Positions 25,524 to 33,785 of a DNA stretch of 64,000 nt are shown piece by piece. Numbering within the stretch: position 1 is the stretch's first letter; each line of letters opens with the position of its first letter. A program made the position numbers and the translations under genes. The notes below the pieces were generated by a model that saw only the letters and a list, made by a program, of their open reading frames with translations, made no database searches and was not told the DNA's origin. The stretch is from Ruegeria_C sp041537925. Lineage in GTDB: Bacteria; Pseudomonadota; Alphaproteobacteria; Rhodobacterales; Rhodobacteraceae. The DNA is taken from positions 434,001 through 498,000 of the forward strand of contig NZ_JBGOSH010000004.1 in the NCBI RefSeq assembly GCF_041537925.1. Reading direction: 5' to 3'.

Positions 25524-26950
25524 GTGTTCACACTTTTCTGTTTCGGCGGCACCTCTTCCTCGGGCGGTAGCAGGTGGCTCAGCGGCAGGTCGATCTCGAT
25601 CACGGTGCCGCTGCGCGGCCCGCGTGAAGACAGGATGCGCAGGGAGCCGTCAAGCTGTTCGATCCGTTCCTGCATGTTGCGCAGGCCCAGACCCGCGCCA
25701 CGCTTGTCCTGCGGCAGGCCCCGGCCATTGTCGGCGATCCGCATGGTGGCACCTTTCTTGTGGCCGCGCAGATCTATGCTGACGCTGGTGGCGCCGGAAT
25801 GGCGTTCGATATTGGTCAGCGCCTCTTGCGCAATCCGGTAGAGCGCGATCTTGCTGTCCTGATCCAGCCGGTTGCGGAAGACAACGGTGGAGAACCCGGT
25901 CTCGATTCCGGTGCGTTCGCTGAAATCATCGGTCAGTGTCTTGAGCGCGGGGCCAAGGCCCAGATCATCCAGTACGCCGGGGCGCAGGTCGCGGCTGATC
26001 CGGCGCACCTCGGTGATGGCGCTGCTCAGATTGTCGAGGCCCTTTTCGAGCGGAGCCGCAGCCGCGTCGCCATCGCCGCGCATCAGCCGCCGCCTTGCAT
26101 TGTCCAGCGCATAGCGCACACCCACAAGGATCTGGCTGATCCCGTCATGCAACTCGCGCGCCACGCGCCCGCGCTCTTCCTCTTGCGCGTCAAAGACCCG
26201 TTGAGTGAGTCCCTTGAGTTTTGCATCCGCCAGCCTGCGCTCGCGGATGTTCAGCACCATGCCCGAGACGAAGACCATCAAAAGCGCCATCAGCACGATC
26301 GCCCCGATATAGAGAAACGCCCGGCGCGTGCGCGCCTCGACCTCGGCGCGGGCAGAGGCGACGGTTGCCAGCACGTCGTCGATGAAGATTCCGGTTCCGA
26401 CCGCCCATTGCCAGTCCTGCAGGCCCACCACATAGGCGACCATCATCGCCTCTTCTCCGGTCGAGGGCTTTTCCCACATGAAGCTGTGCCAGCCCGCGCC
26501 TTGCCGGGCGAGGCGGATGAACTCGTCCACCACGGGCGTGCCGTTGATGTCGGTCAGGCCTTCCCAGTTGCGGTTGATGAATTCGGTCTGGCGCGGGCTG
26601 ACCAGATTGTTGCCGTCATAGTCGTAGACGAAAAAGAACCCGTCCTGCCCGTAGATCATCGCACTCAGAACCTGGCTGACCTGGTCCTTGGCCTGTGCAT
26701 CGTCAGGTGCGGCGCGGCCGTAGATATGGGCAAAACCGTTGCGCGCCTGGGTGACGTAGTTGCGCAGCTCGGCCATCTTGGCCTGCAACAGCTGTTCCTC
26801 GAGCGTCTTGATCTCACGCTCGGTCGCGGCGCGCGCCTCATAGGCTACCAGCGCGGCGATGGCGGCCACCGCGATGACCAGCGGGATCGCCGCAATGAGC
26901 GACAGTTTCTGCGCATAGCTGAGCCGAAAGGGAAAACCAGATTGTCGCAT
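25520..26950 (-). CDS. Membrane sensor histidine kinase with periplasmic Cache domain (HisKA_3 type)
   Basis: About 476 residues. TM1 is SLIAAIPLVIAVAAIAALVAY. A periplasmic single Cache (sCache_2) domain (about 40-195) has GQDGFFFVYDYDGNNLV and GWHSFMWEKP. TM2 is YIGAIVLMALLMVFVSGMVL. The HisKA_3 dimerisation helix carries the phosphoacceptor in RVARELHDGISQ (His near 268), and the ATPase domain has ADNGRGLP and GAGLGLRNMQERIEQL. sCache_2 domains bind small carboxylates such as pyruvate in some kinases. That fits regulation of the neighbouring organic-acid-type TRAP transporter, but the ligand is inference. ATG 26950 is chosen over a TTG at 26986; neither has a strong RBS. Confidence 0.92.
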   Translation of the reverse strand: MRQSGFPFRLSYAQKLSLIAAIPLVIAVAAIAALVAYEARAATEREIKTLEEQLLQAKMAELRNYVTQARNGFAHIYGRAAPDDAQAKDQVSQVLSAMIYGQDGFFFVYDYDGNNLVSPRQTEFINRNWEGLTDINGTPVVDEFIRLARQGAGWHSFMWEKPSTGEEAMMVAYVVGLQDWQWAVGTGIFIDDVLATVASARAEVEARTRRAFLYIGAIVLMALLMVFVSGMVLNIRERRLADAKLKGLTQRVFDAQEEERGRVARELHDGISQILVGVRYALDNARRRLMRGDGDAAAAPLEKGLDNLSSAITEVRRISRDLRPGVLDDLGLGPALKTLTDDFSERTGIETGFSTVVFRNRLDQDSKIALYRIAQEALTNIERHSGATSVSIDLRGHKKGATMRIADNGRGLPQDKRGAGLGLRNMQERIEQLDGSLRILSSRGPRSGTVIEIDLPLSHLLPPEEEVPPKQKSVNT

Positions 26951-27040
26951 GGGGGGATCGTTACGCAATGATGCGGTGGGACGCAAAGGGTTTGCCAGGG
27001 CGGGGCGTTTGTCTCAATTTGACAGTGTGCGGGCCTGTTG

Positions 27041-27057
27041 CGCACTTTCTGAGTGCG
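27041..27057. promoter_or_regulatory. Inverted repeat in the kinase/TRAP divergent promoter region
   Basis: CGCACT-TTCTG-AGTGCG is a 6-bp inverted repeat located about 150 bases before dctP and just after a TTGACA -35-like hexamer at 27019-27024. It is a candidate operator for the adjacent NarL-type regulator. Confidence 0.4.
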
Positions 27058-27157
27058 TGCGTGATGGATTTTCTCTCCGAATTGCGGGTTTTCTACGCAG
27101 TAATAGGTATTCACATCAGGTCGAGGATCATTAGGCTGGCGCCACTCGAAACGGTCC

Positions 27158-27178
27158 GTCCGGGCAAAAGACCCGGAC
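27158..27178 (+). promoter_or_regulatory. 5'-UTR hairpin before dctP
   Basis: GTCCGGG and CCCGGAC form a perfect 7-bp stem with a 7-base A-rich loop, 27 bases upstream of the dctP ATG and before its GGGGAGG ribosome site. No T-run follows; it could stabilise the abundant binding-protein mRNA. Confidence 0.4.
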
Positions 27179-27205
27179 ATGAAATTTAGGGGAGGATTGA
27201 ACCTT

Positions 27206-28288
27206 ATGGATCGCCGTTCATTTCTGAAAAATTCCGCACTGGGTGGCTCGGCTGCCGCGGCAACCGCTCTGGCCGCACCGGCATATGCTCAGGGCAACCG
27301 CACCCTGACCATGGTGACGTCCTGGGGGCGCGGTCTGGCAGGTGTTTTCGACAGCGCGCAGCGCTGCGCCGACAGCATCAACACGATGTCGGATGGCAGC
27401 CTGAATGTCGAAATCAAGGCCGCCGGCGAGCTGGTGGGCGCGTTCGAGGTGTTCGATGCCGTGTCGTCCGGTCAGGCCGACATGTATCACGCCGCCGACT
27501 ACTACTTCGTGGGTCAGCACCCGGGTTACGCCTTCTTCACCGCTGTGCCCTTTGGCATGACCGCGCAGGAAATGGTAAACTGGTACTATCAGGATGGCGG
27601 CATGGAGCTGCATGACGAGTTGGGCCAGATTTTTGGCCTGAAGTCCTTCCTGGCCGGTAACACAGGTGCTCAGGCCGGTGGCTGGTACTCGAAAGAGATC
27701 AACAGCCCCGAAGATTTCAACGGTCTTAAGTTCCGTATGCCGGGTCTGGGCGGCAAAGCTCTGGGTAAACTGGGCGCATCGGTGCAGAACATTCCGGGTT
27801 CGGAAGTGTATCAGGCGCTGTCGTCAGGCGCGATTGACGGGACCGAGTGGATTGGTCCGTGGGCGGACGAAAAGGCTGGTTTCCAGGAAATCACCAAAGT
27901 CTACTATACCGCTGGTTTCCATGAGCCGAATGCGGGTCTGTCGCTGGCAACCAACCGCGACGTGTTCGATAGCCTGACACCGGGTCAGCAAAAGATCATC
28001 GAGATCGCAGCCGCCGAGGCGCACCAGTGGAATCTGGCGCAATTCTTGGCTAACAACGGCGCGGCACTGCAGCGTCTGCAGTCTGGTGGCGTCAAGGTCA
28101 TGGAATTCCCTGACAGCGTTTGGGATGCCTTCGGTCAGGCCAGCCAGGAAGTTCTGGACGAGAACATGGGCGATGAGCTGTTCAAGAAGATCCACGACAG
28201 CGCAATGACGTCTTCGGCGTCGTCAGCGGGATGGCTGGACCTGTCGTCGGGTGTCTACACTACTCAGCGCAACCGCGTTCGCGGCTGA
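27206..28288 (+). CDS. dctP: TRAP transporter substrate-binding protein (DctP family, TakP-like)
   Basis: 360-residue periplasmic solute-binding protein. The N-terminus MDRRSFLKNSALGG is a twin-arginine signal ending at APAYA, so the protein is probably exported folded. The mature part shows the DctP fold: SWGRGLAG, the AGELVGAFEVFDAVSSGQADM region, GGWYSKEIN and LKFRMPGLGGK (ligand-binding Arg), GAIDGTEWIGPWAD. The EWIGP phrase is typical of the TakP/2-oxo-acid branch, so 2-oxo acids or related carboxylates are the best guess. ATG 27206 follows GGGGAGG. A strong hairpin directly after the gene favours higher expression than the permease genes. Confidence 0.93.
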   Translation: MDRRSFLKNSALGGSAAAATALAAPAYAQGNRTLTMVTSWGRGLAGVFDSAQRCADSINTMSDGSLNVEIKAAGELVGAFEVFDAVSSGQADMYHAADYYFVGQHPGYAFFTAVPFGMTAQEMVNWYYQDGGMELHDELGQIFGLKSFLAGNTGAQAGGWYSKEINSPEDFNGLKFRMPGLGGKALGKLGASVQNIPGSEVYQALSSGAIDGTEWIGPWADEKAGFQEITKVYYTAGFHEPNAGLSLATNRDVFDSLTPGQQKIIEIAAAEAHQWNLAQFLANNGAALQRLQSGGVKVMEFPDSVWDAFGQASQEVLDENMGDELFKKIHDSAMTSSASSAGWLDLSSGVYTTQRNRVRG

Positions 28289-28313
28289 TCTGCTATACTA
28301 GAGAAAACCGAGT

Positions 28314-28333
28314 CCCCCGCATCAAGCGGGGGG
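28314..28333 (+). terminator. Intercistronic terminator/attenuator after dctP
   Basis: CCCCCGC and GCGGGGG form a 7-bp GC stem with a short ATCAA loop, followed by CTTT. It lies 25 bases after the dctP stop and before dctQ. Such partial terminators commonly give excess binding protein over permease. Confidence 0.7.
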
Positions 28334-28406
28334 CTTTCATCGTTGCAGGCGCGGGGGTCGTTCGACCCCACCGATACAGCGCCGCAACCGAGGAACCGGG
28401 GACAAT

Positions 28407-29333
28407 ATGCAGGACGATAACGGTATCTCCTTCTTCGGCGCCCTGTGGAACGGGCTGATCTGGTTCGTTCAGAACATTGCCGAAGCCTTCTTGAATTTTG
28501 GATACGCGATCACGCATCCGCAGCTCTGGCTGAACTGGTCGGACAAGGAAGCGATCATGCGCTTCGTCTATTACGGCGGGTCGGTCGAGTTCTTTTTCGT
28601 GGTGTTCACGCTCTTCCTCATCCTGACCGGGTTTGGGCTCTATTACCGCCAGTTCATGTGGGGCATGGTGCGGGGGCTGGAAGGTTTCGCCAACACCACC
28701 GGGCGCTTCTTTGCATGGGCGGGGCTGCTGATGGTGATCCAGCAGATCGTCATCGTCTTCATGCAGCGCGTCTTTGCCAGACCGGATATGAGCCTCGGTC
28801 TGGGCATCCCTTTGCAGATGGATATCAGTTGGTTCGCCGAAGAACTTAAACTCTATAACGCGATGGTCGTCTGTCTCTGCTGTACCTATACATTCGTGCA
28901 GGGCGGGCATGTTCGGGTCGATCTGATCTATTCCGGGGTCAGCCACCGCACCAAGCGGGTGATCGACATGTTCGGGTCGATGATCTTCATGATGCCCGCC
29001 GCCGTTCTGGTCTGGATGTATGGCTGGTTCTTCATGTGGCGGCACCTGATCGTGCCGAAACCGTCCGCAAGCGACACTCTGGACAAGCTGATCCTGAAGG
29101 CGCGCGCGGTGCGATGGAATGTCGAAACCATCGGGTTCAGCCCGAACGGATTCAACGGCTATTTCCTGTTCAAGATCCTGTTGGTGATGTTTGCGGGCAT
29201 GGTCTTTTTGCACGCTGTAGCGTTCTTCTATCGCTCCTATCTGGAGTTTGTGGAAGGCGAAGGAAGTGCCGGAAAATACCTCGACAAGGACAGCCTTGGC
29301 GAAGGTGAAGAAGCCTATGAAGGCGCACATTAG
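28407..29333 (+). CDS. dctQ: TRAP transporter small permease (DctQ family, long form)
   Basis: 308 residues, well beyond the usual 160-200 for DctQ. Four hydrophobic segments typical of the family are visible (EFFFVVFTLFLILTGFGLYY, FFAWAGLLMVIQQIVIVF, MIFMMPAAVLVWMYGWFF, LFKILLVMFAGMVFLHAVAFFY). There is an N-terminal amphipathic extension (LWNGLIWFVQNIAEAFLNFG) and the conserved GGHVRVDLIYSG with its DctQ-type Arg/Asp. ATG 28407 has a GGGGA ribosome site. The gene lies between dctP and dctM and forms the membrane complex with them. Confidence 0.9.
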   Translation: MQDDNGISFFGALWNGLIWFVQNIAEAFLNFGYAITHPQLWLNWSDKEAIMRFVYYGGSVEFFFVVFTLFLILTGFGLYYRQFMWGMVRGLEGFANTTGRFFAWAGLLMVIQQIVIVFMQRVFARPDMSLGLGIPLQMDISWFAEELKLYNAMVVCLCCTYTFVQGGHVRVDLIYSGVSHRTKRVIDMFGSMIFMMPAAVLVWMYGWFFMWRHLIVPKPSASDTLDKLILKARAVRWNVETIGFSPNGFNGYFLFKILLVMFAGMVFLHAVAFFYRSYLEFVEGEGSAGKYLDKDSLGEGEEAYEGAH

Positions 29334-29350
29334 GGACAGGACAAAACACA

Positions 29351-31705
29351 ATGCTATTCGGTCTTGATGGCGTCGAAATCGGCCTGATTATCGTTTTTTT
29401 CTGCCTGTTCGGGGGTATCCTCAGCGGCTTTCCGGTGGCTTTTGCCATCGGCGGTGCCGGGATCATTTCCTTTGCAATCATCGCGGCACTGGACAGTGCC
29501 GGGCTGCTGATTCACCAGGCCATCGACAGTTCCTCGCAGGCCTATCGCGATCTGGTTAACTCGGGGATAAAACCGGACGTGATATCGGTCTTCCGATACC
29601 CAGATTTACCGCGGATCGCCGAGCCGGTCTTTGTCAGCGGCTGGGAAACCGCGCTGGACCGCAACGTGTCCTTTATCGTCAACCGCATCAACGAGCGGGT
29701 GCTGGCCGGCCAATCCATCGAGACGCTCTTGGCCGTGCTGATGTTCGTGCTGATGGGGATCACGCTGGAACGCTCGAAGATTGCCAATGATCTGCTGACC
29801 ACCATGGCGCGTGTCTTTGGCCCGCTGCCCGGTGGCCTAGCGGTGTCCATCGTGGTTGTGGGCGCGTTTCTGGCGGCCTCAACAGGTATTGTTGGCGCGA
29901 CCGTGGTGACCATGGGGTTGCTGGCGCTGCCCACCATGCTACGCAACAACTATTCGCCGGAACTGGCCACCGGTGTTATCGCGGCTTCTGGCACACTGGG
30001 GCAGATCATTCCGCCCTCGATCGTGATCGTGTTGCTGGGAACACTGGCGGGCGATCTCTATTCCACCGCACAAGAAACCCGCGCACAGGACGCAGGCTGC
30101 TCCGACGCGCTGACCTATCTTGGAGAACCGGCCGTGGTTTCGGTCGGAACGCTGTTTCAGGCCGCGCTGTTGCCCGGCATATTGCTGGCGCTGCTCTATG
30201 CGCTCTACGCGTTCGGCTATGCTCTGCTGAACCCCGACAAGGCGCCTGCCGTGCCGATGTCCGGGGGCGGGGGTGAGCCGATCACCCGCGCCGAGGGGCT
30301 GACCTGGTTTCTGGCGGCGCCGCTGGGGCTGATCGGCGGGGCGATCCTGCTGGGCAGCGTCGGGTTGATCGGCAGCCAGAATGTCAACGTCTCAAGCTTT
30401 TCCGATGCGGGCGCAACCGCAAGCCTGCGCACCAATGTCTCAGCCGATTGTCAGGCCTCGATGATCGAGTTGCACGGGCAGACGGCCTGGGATCAGGCCG
30501 TGGCCGAGCAGGAGACGCTGGACGAAGCGGGAGGCGCGCAGCAGGCCCAACGCCTGACCCCCGAAGAGATCGAGGCCGCCAGGATCGCCAAGATCGCCGC
30601 TGCTCCGCCAATCGGTACCGGGATTACGGTGATCGTGGTTCTGCTGGGCCTGACGCTGGTTCTGGGGCGGGGCATCTCGCCGTCGCGGGACACCAAACCG
30701 CTGATACTAGGGGCGATTGGCCTGATCCTGTTGCTGATGGCCGATGCGATGCTGATCCTGCCAACCACGTCCCCCGGAGCGACGGTTCTGATCATCTTAC
30801 TGCCCTTGCTGCTGGCGTTATTCGGTTGCAGGATCGCGGCCGCGCGCTGTGCTGAAAATGATCTGATCCGGGTGGTCTTCCCGCCGCTGGTGCTGATTGT
30901 TGCGGTGCTTGGCTCGATCCTGGGTGGCATCACCAACCCCACGCCCGCTGCGGCGCTGGGGGCAGGTGGTGCGATCATGCTGGCCGCCTATCGCAAGCTC
31001 AAGGATGAGGGGCGGTCGGGGCAGGTGATCATCTGGTCCACTTTCGCGATCATCATCTGCGTGTTGATAGGTGTGAATTTCGATCTGCGGATCAACCAGG
31101 GTGGGGTGACGTTGGAAAGCTGGATCGCGTTCTTCTTCGCTTACGCAGCGTATCTCTATGCGCTGTTCGGTTTGTTGTTCGGCTGCTGGGTCCTGTTCCG
31201 GGGAGGCGTTCTGACCCCGGTGGTGCGCGAGACGGCGAAGGTGACCTCGATGGTGTTCACCATTCTGATCGGATCGCAACTGCTGAACCTGGTGGTGATC
31301 TCGTTCGGGGGCGAACATTATATCCAGCAATTCCTGAAGAGCTTCGACAACGAATTCACCGTCTTCCTGATCGTGATGCTGGTGCTGTTCGTGCTGGGCT
31401 TCGTGCTGGATTTTCTCGAGATCATCTACATCGTGATCCCGATCGTGGGGCCGGTGATCTATGGCGGATCCTTTGACCCGAAATGGGTGACGATCATGGT
31501 CGCGGTGAACCTGCAGACCTCGTTCCTGACGCCACCATTCGGGTTTGCGCTGTTCTATCTGCGCGGGGTGGCCCCGAAAGAAGTGACGACAGGCCATATC
31601 TATCGCGGGATCATCCCCTTCGTGATCATCCAGGTGGTGGGGATCGCGATCCTTTGGTTCTTCCCATCCATCGTGACGATCGTGCCGGACCTGATCCCGA
31701 ACTGA
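29351..31705 (+). CDS. dctM: TRAP transporter large permease (DctM family, enlarged form)
   Basis: 784 residues against about 430 for a normal DctM. The N-terminal DctM signatures (FGGILSGFPVAFAIGG; LLAVLMFVLMGITLERSKIANDLLTTMARVFGPLPGGLA; GTLGQIIPPSIVIVLLG) and the C-terminal half (LGFVLDFLEIIYIVIPIVGPVIYGGSFDPKW; TPPFGFALFYLRGVAP) are intact. Two insertions account for the length: about 70 residues after the first helix (polar, 52-120) and about 250 residues in the middle (about 300-550), containing extra helices and a charged periplasmic or cytosolic loop. It probably transports organic acids with DctP/DctQ using the sodium gradient. It ends just before a strong terminator. Confidence 0.92.
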   Translation: MLFGLDGVEIGLIIVFFCLFGGILSGFPVAFAIGGAGIISFAIIAALDSAGLLIHQAIDSSSQAYRDLVNSGIKPDVISVFRYPDLPRIAEPVFVSGWETALDRNVSFIVNRINERVLAGQSIETLLAVLMFVLMGITLERSKIANDLLTTMARVFGPLPGGLAVSIVVVGAFLAASTGIVGATVVTMGLLALPTMLRNNYSPELATGVIAASGTLGQIIPPSIVIVLLGTLAGDLYSTAQETRAQDAGCSDALTYLGEPAVVSVGTLFQAALLPGILLALLYALYAFGYALLNPDKAPAVPMSGGGGEPITRAEGLTWFLAAPLGLIGGAILLGSVGLIGSQNVNVSSFSDAGATASLRTNVSADCQASMIELHGQTAWDQAVAEQETLDEAGGAQQAQRLTPEEIEAARIAKIAAAPPIGTGITVIVVLLGLTLVLGRGISPSRDTKPLILGAIGLILLLMADAMLILPTTSPGATVLIILLPLLLALFGCRIAAARCAENDLIRVVFPPLVLIVAVLGSILGGITNPTPAAALGAGGAIMLAAYRKLKDEGRSGQVIIWSTFAIIICVLIGVNFDLRINQGGVTLESWIAFFFAYAAYLYALFGLLFGCWVLFRGGVLTPVVRETAKVTSMVFTILIGSQLLNLVVISFGGEHYIQQFLKSFDNEFTVFLIVMLVLFVLGFVLDFLEIIYIVIPIVGPVIYGGSFDPKWVTIMVAVNLQTSFLTPPFGFALFYLRGVAPKEVTTGHIYRGIIPFVIIQVVGIAILWFFPSIVTIVPDLIPN

Positions 31706-31724
31706 TCCGCGTCGGAGGAAAGTG

Positions 31725-31754
31725 AAAGGAGGCCGCAATTGGCCTCCTTTTTTT
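31725..31754. terminator. Strong intrinsic terminator after dctM
   Basis: AAAGGAGGCC and GGCCTCCTTT form a perfect 10-bp stem with a 6-base loop and a run of seven Ts on the plus strand. It also sits just beyond the stop of the convergent symporter gene and could serve both. Confidence 0.88.
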
Positions 31755-31758
31755 GTGC

Positions 31759-33117
31759 TCAGGCCGTGCCGTGCTTATGCGTGATGCTCTCGAAGGCGCG
31801 TTCTGCTGCATGGTCGATCTCCAGCCGGGACGGGTCGATGACCCCAGCCTGCGCGTCATCGAACACCGCGTGGTCCAGTTTGCCGACTCGCTGCCCGACG
31901 ATCGTTGTCACAACCGCATCGCCGGTGATGTTCACAACCGTCCGCATCATGTCGACGATCCGGTCCACGGCGAGGATGATGGCTATTCCTTCCAGCGGCA
32001 TGCCAAGCTGGTTCAGCACCATGGCCAGCATCACGATGCCCACACCGGGCACGCCCGCCGTACCGATCGAGGCCAGAACCGAGATCGAGATTACCGTCAG
32101 ATAGCCGCCCAGCCCCAGATCGATGCCATAGGCATTGGCCAGGAAGACGGTCGCCACCCCGTGCATGATCGCGGTGCCGTCCATGTTGATCGTCGCCCCC
32201 AGCGGGATGCCGAACGAGGCTACCGAGCGGTCGACGCCGATGCGCTGGGTGACGCATTGCATGCTGGCCGGGATGGTGGCGTTTGAGCTGGACGTCGAAA
32301 AGGCAAAGACCTGCGCCGAGCGCATCTTCTTCAGGAAGGTCAGCGGGCTGAGCCCGGTGAACATATAAAGCAGTACCATCAGCGTGACGCAGAGATGGAA
32401 GATCAGCGTCAGGCCGATCGTGGTCAGATAGCCGATCACCGGTGCGAACAGGCTGAACCCTTCCAGTGCGAAAGTCTTGGCAATCAGGCAGAAGACGCCG
32501 ATCGGGGCAAAGGCCATCACGATCTCAACGATTTTCATCGCCAGCTCGTTCATGAACTCGCAGCCCTCGACGAATTTCTGCGCCCTGGTGCCCAGCATCA
32601 GAACCGCAATGCCCACCACCATCACATAGAAGATGATCTGAAGCATCTCGCCATTGGCCAGTGCGTGGATCGGATTCTTGGGGATGATATTGGCGAGGAT
32701 GTCCCAAGTGCTGTGCTGGCTCGCCACGGCAACGCTGCCTTCGGCCAGATGCATGCTGTCGAAGCCCGTGCCGGGACCGATGAGATTGGCGAAGATCAGC
32801 GCCGTGGTCACGGCCAGCGCTGTGGTTGCCAGATAGGTGACGAAGGTCAGCCCGCCGACCCGGCCCAGTATCTTGATGTCGCCGATGCCCACGACCCCGC
32901 AGAGCAGCGAGAACACCACCAGCGGCACCACCAGCATCTGCAACGCGTTGAGGAACATCTGGCCGATCATGGCAAAAAGCCCGTTGACCAAGCCGTCCTG
33001 CAGGGCAGGGATGTCGAGATAGTTCAGAACCAGCCCAAGGCCCGTCCCCAGGGCCAAAGCGATCAGGATCTGCGTCGTCAATGTGGCCGACAACAGCCGG
33101 TGCGTAGCGTGTACCAT
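31759..33117 (-). CDS. Dicarboxylate/amino acid:cation symporter (DAACS, GltP/DctA family)
   Basis: 452 residues, eight transmembrane helices plus two re-entrant hairpins. The family's serine-rich hairpin is FAFSTSSSNATIPASMQC, the second is NMDGTAIMHGVATVFLAN (containing the cation-coordinating NMDGT), and TAGVPGVGIVMLAMVL follows. It imports C4-dicarboxylates or glutamate/aspartate with protons or sodium; specificity cannot be read from sequence alone. ATG 33117 is preceded by TTGGAGGG; upstream in-frame codons to 33273 lack family similarity. A GGTGAC-GCAAG-GTCACC inverted repeat (33251-33267) lies in its upstream region. Confidence 0.94.
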   Translation of the reverse strand: MVHATHRLLSATLTTQILIALALGTGLGLVLNYLDIPALQDGLVNGLFAMIGQMFLNALQMLVVPLVVFSLLCGVVGIGDIKILGRVGGLTFVTYLATTALAVTTALIFANLIGPGTGFDSMHLAEGSVAVASQHSTWDILANIIPKNPIHALANGEMLQIIFYVMVVGIAVLMLGTRAQKFVEGCEFMNELAMKIVEIVMAFAPIGVFCLIAKTFALEGFSLFAPVIGYLTTIGLTLIFHLCVTLMVLLYMFTGLSPLTFLKKMRSAQVFAFSTSSSNATIPASMQCVTQRIGVDRSVASFGIPLGATINMDGTAIMHGVATVFLANAYGIDLGLGGYLTVISISVLASIGTAGVPGVGIVMLAMVLNQLGMPLEGIAIILAVDRIVDMMRTVVNITGDAVVTTIVGQRVGKLDHAVFDDAQAGVIDPSRLEIDHAAERAFESITHKHGTA

Positions 33118-33250
33118 GGTCTTACCCTCCAAGAACCGTAGCGACCCCGGCGAGCGTATGGCGTCGGGGCGACAGGGCCAGTGCCCGTCCGACGGGTCTG
33201 GCGAGAAAGCTTCAGATGTGTGATAGGCGTCGCAAAAGCCTGATCTATCT

Positions 33251-33267
33251 GGTGACGCAAGGTCACC
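33251..33267. promoter_or_regulatory. Inverted repeat upstream of the symporter gene
   Basis: GGTGAC-N5-GTCACC is a perfect 6-bp inverted repeat about 135 bases before the symporter ATG. The rest of the 33118-33391 gap shows no gene. Confidence 0.35.
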
Positions 33268-33391
33268 TTTCAAGTGCCTGGATTTATGGCAACCGGCGTT
33301 TTGTCATTAAATTCCGTTAATGGGCGCGATGACACCACGCGTCAGATGCCGGTGGTGAAGAATAACGTTTTTTTACAATGGACTGCCAGCG

Positions 33392-33781
33392 CTATTTGAA
33401 CTGAATCAAATCCCAACGGTTGCCGAACGGATCACGCCAGACCGCGACGATCCCATAGGGCTCATGGCGCGGTTCCTCCTCGAACTGCACGCCAGCGCCG
33501 GTCATCGCGGCATGGTCACGGGCGAAATCATCAGTCCTCAGGAAAAAGCCCACTCGCCCACCAGTCTGGTTGCCGATGGCGGCCTCCTGTTCGGGACCGA
33601 CCGCTCTGGCCAGCAGCAGCGAGCCGGCGCTGCCCCCCGGCGGGGTGACCCGCACCCAGCGCTTGCCGCCGCCCAGGTCCACATCCTGATCAAGAATAAA
33701 GCCGAGCCTGCCCACATAAAATGCAATCGCCGCATCATAGTCGGGCACCACCAGGGTGGTCGCAAATAGCTGTTGGGTCAT
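33392..33781 (-). CDS. VOC (glyoxalase/bleomycin-resistance) family protein
   Basis: 129 residues forming one beta-alpha-beta-beta-beta module pair: FATTLVVPDYDAAIAFYVGRLGF opens the first module, and VRVTPPGGSAGSLLLA, GRVGFFLRTDDFARDHAAM and YGIVAVWRDPFGNRWDLIQF the second. The metal-site residues are partly preserved. The WRDPFGNRWDLIQ ending is a standard VOC C-terminus. Substrate unknown. It lies four bases downstream of bpt on the same strand and probably shares its transcript. Confidence 0.9.
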   Translation of the reverse strand: MTQQLFATTLVVPDYDAAIAFYVGRLGFILDQDVDLGGGKRWVRVTPPGGSAGSLLLARAVGPEQEAAIGNQTGGRVGFFLRTDDFARDHAAMTGAGVQFEEEPRHEPYGIVAVWRDPFGNRWDLIQFK

Positions 33782-33785
33782 CTCA

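Noticed and set aside
25760..26971. A 403-codon plus-strand open frame antisense to the histidine kinase
   Set aside because: The kinase frame has all expected motifs; the antisense product is low-complexity and has no plausible start signal.
33306..33320. TTAA-N6-TTAA near the symporter promoter, resembling a CtrA site
   Set aside because: The CtrA consensus spacing is 7, here it is 6, and TTAA pairs are frequent in AT-rich gaps.
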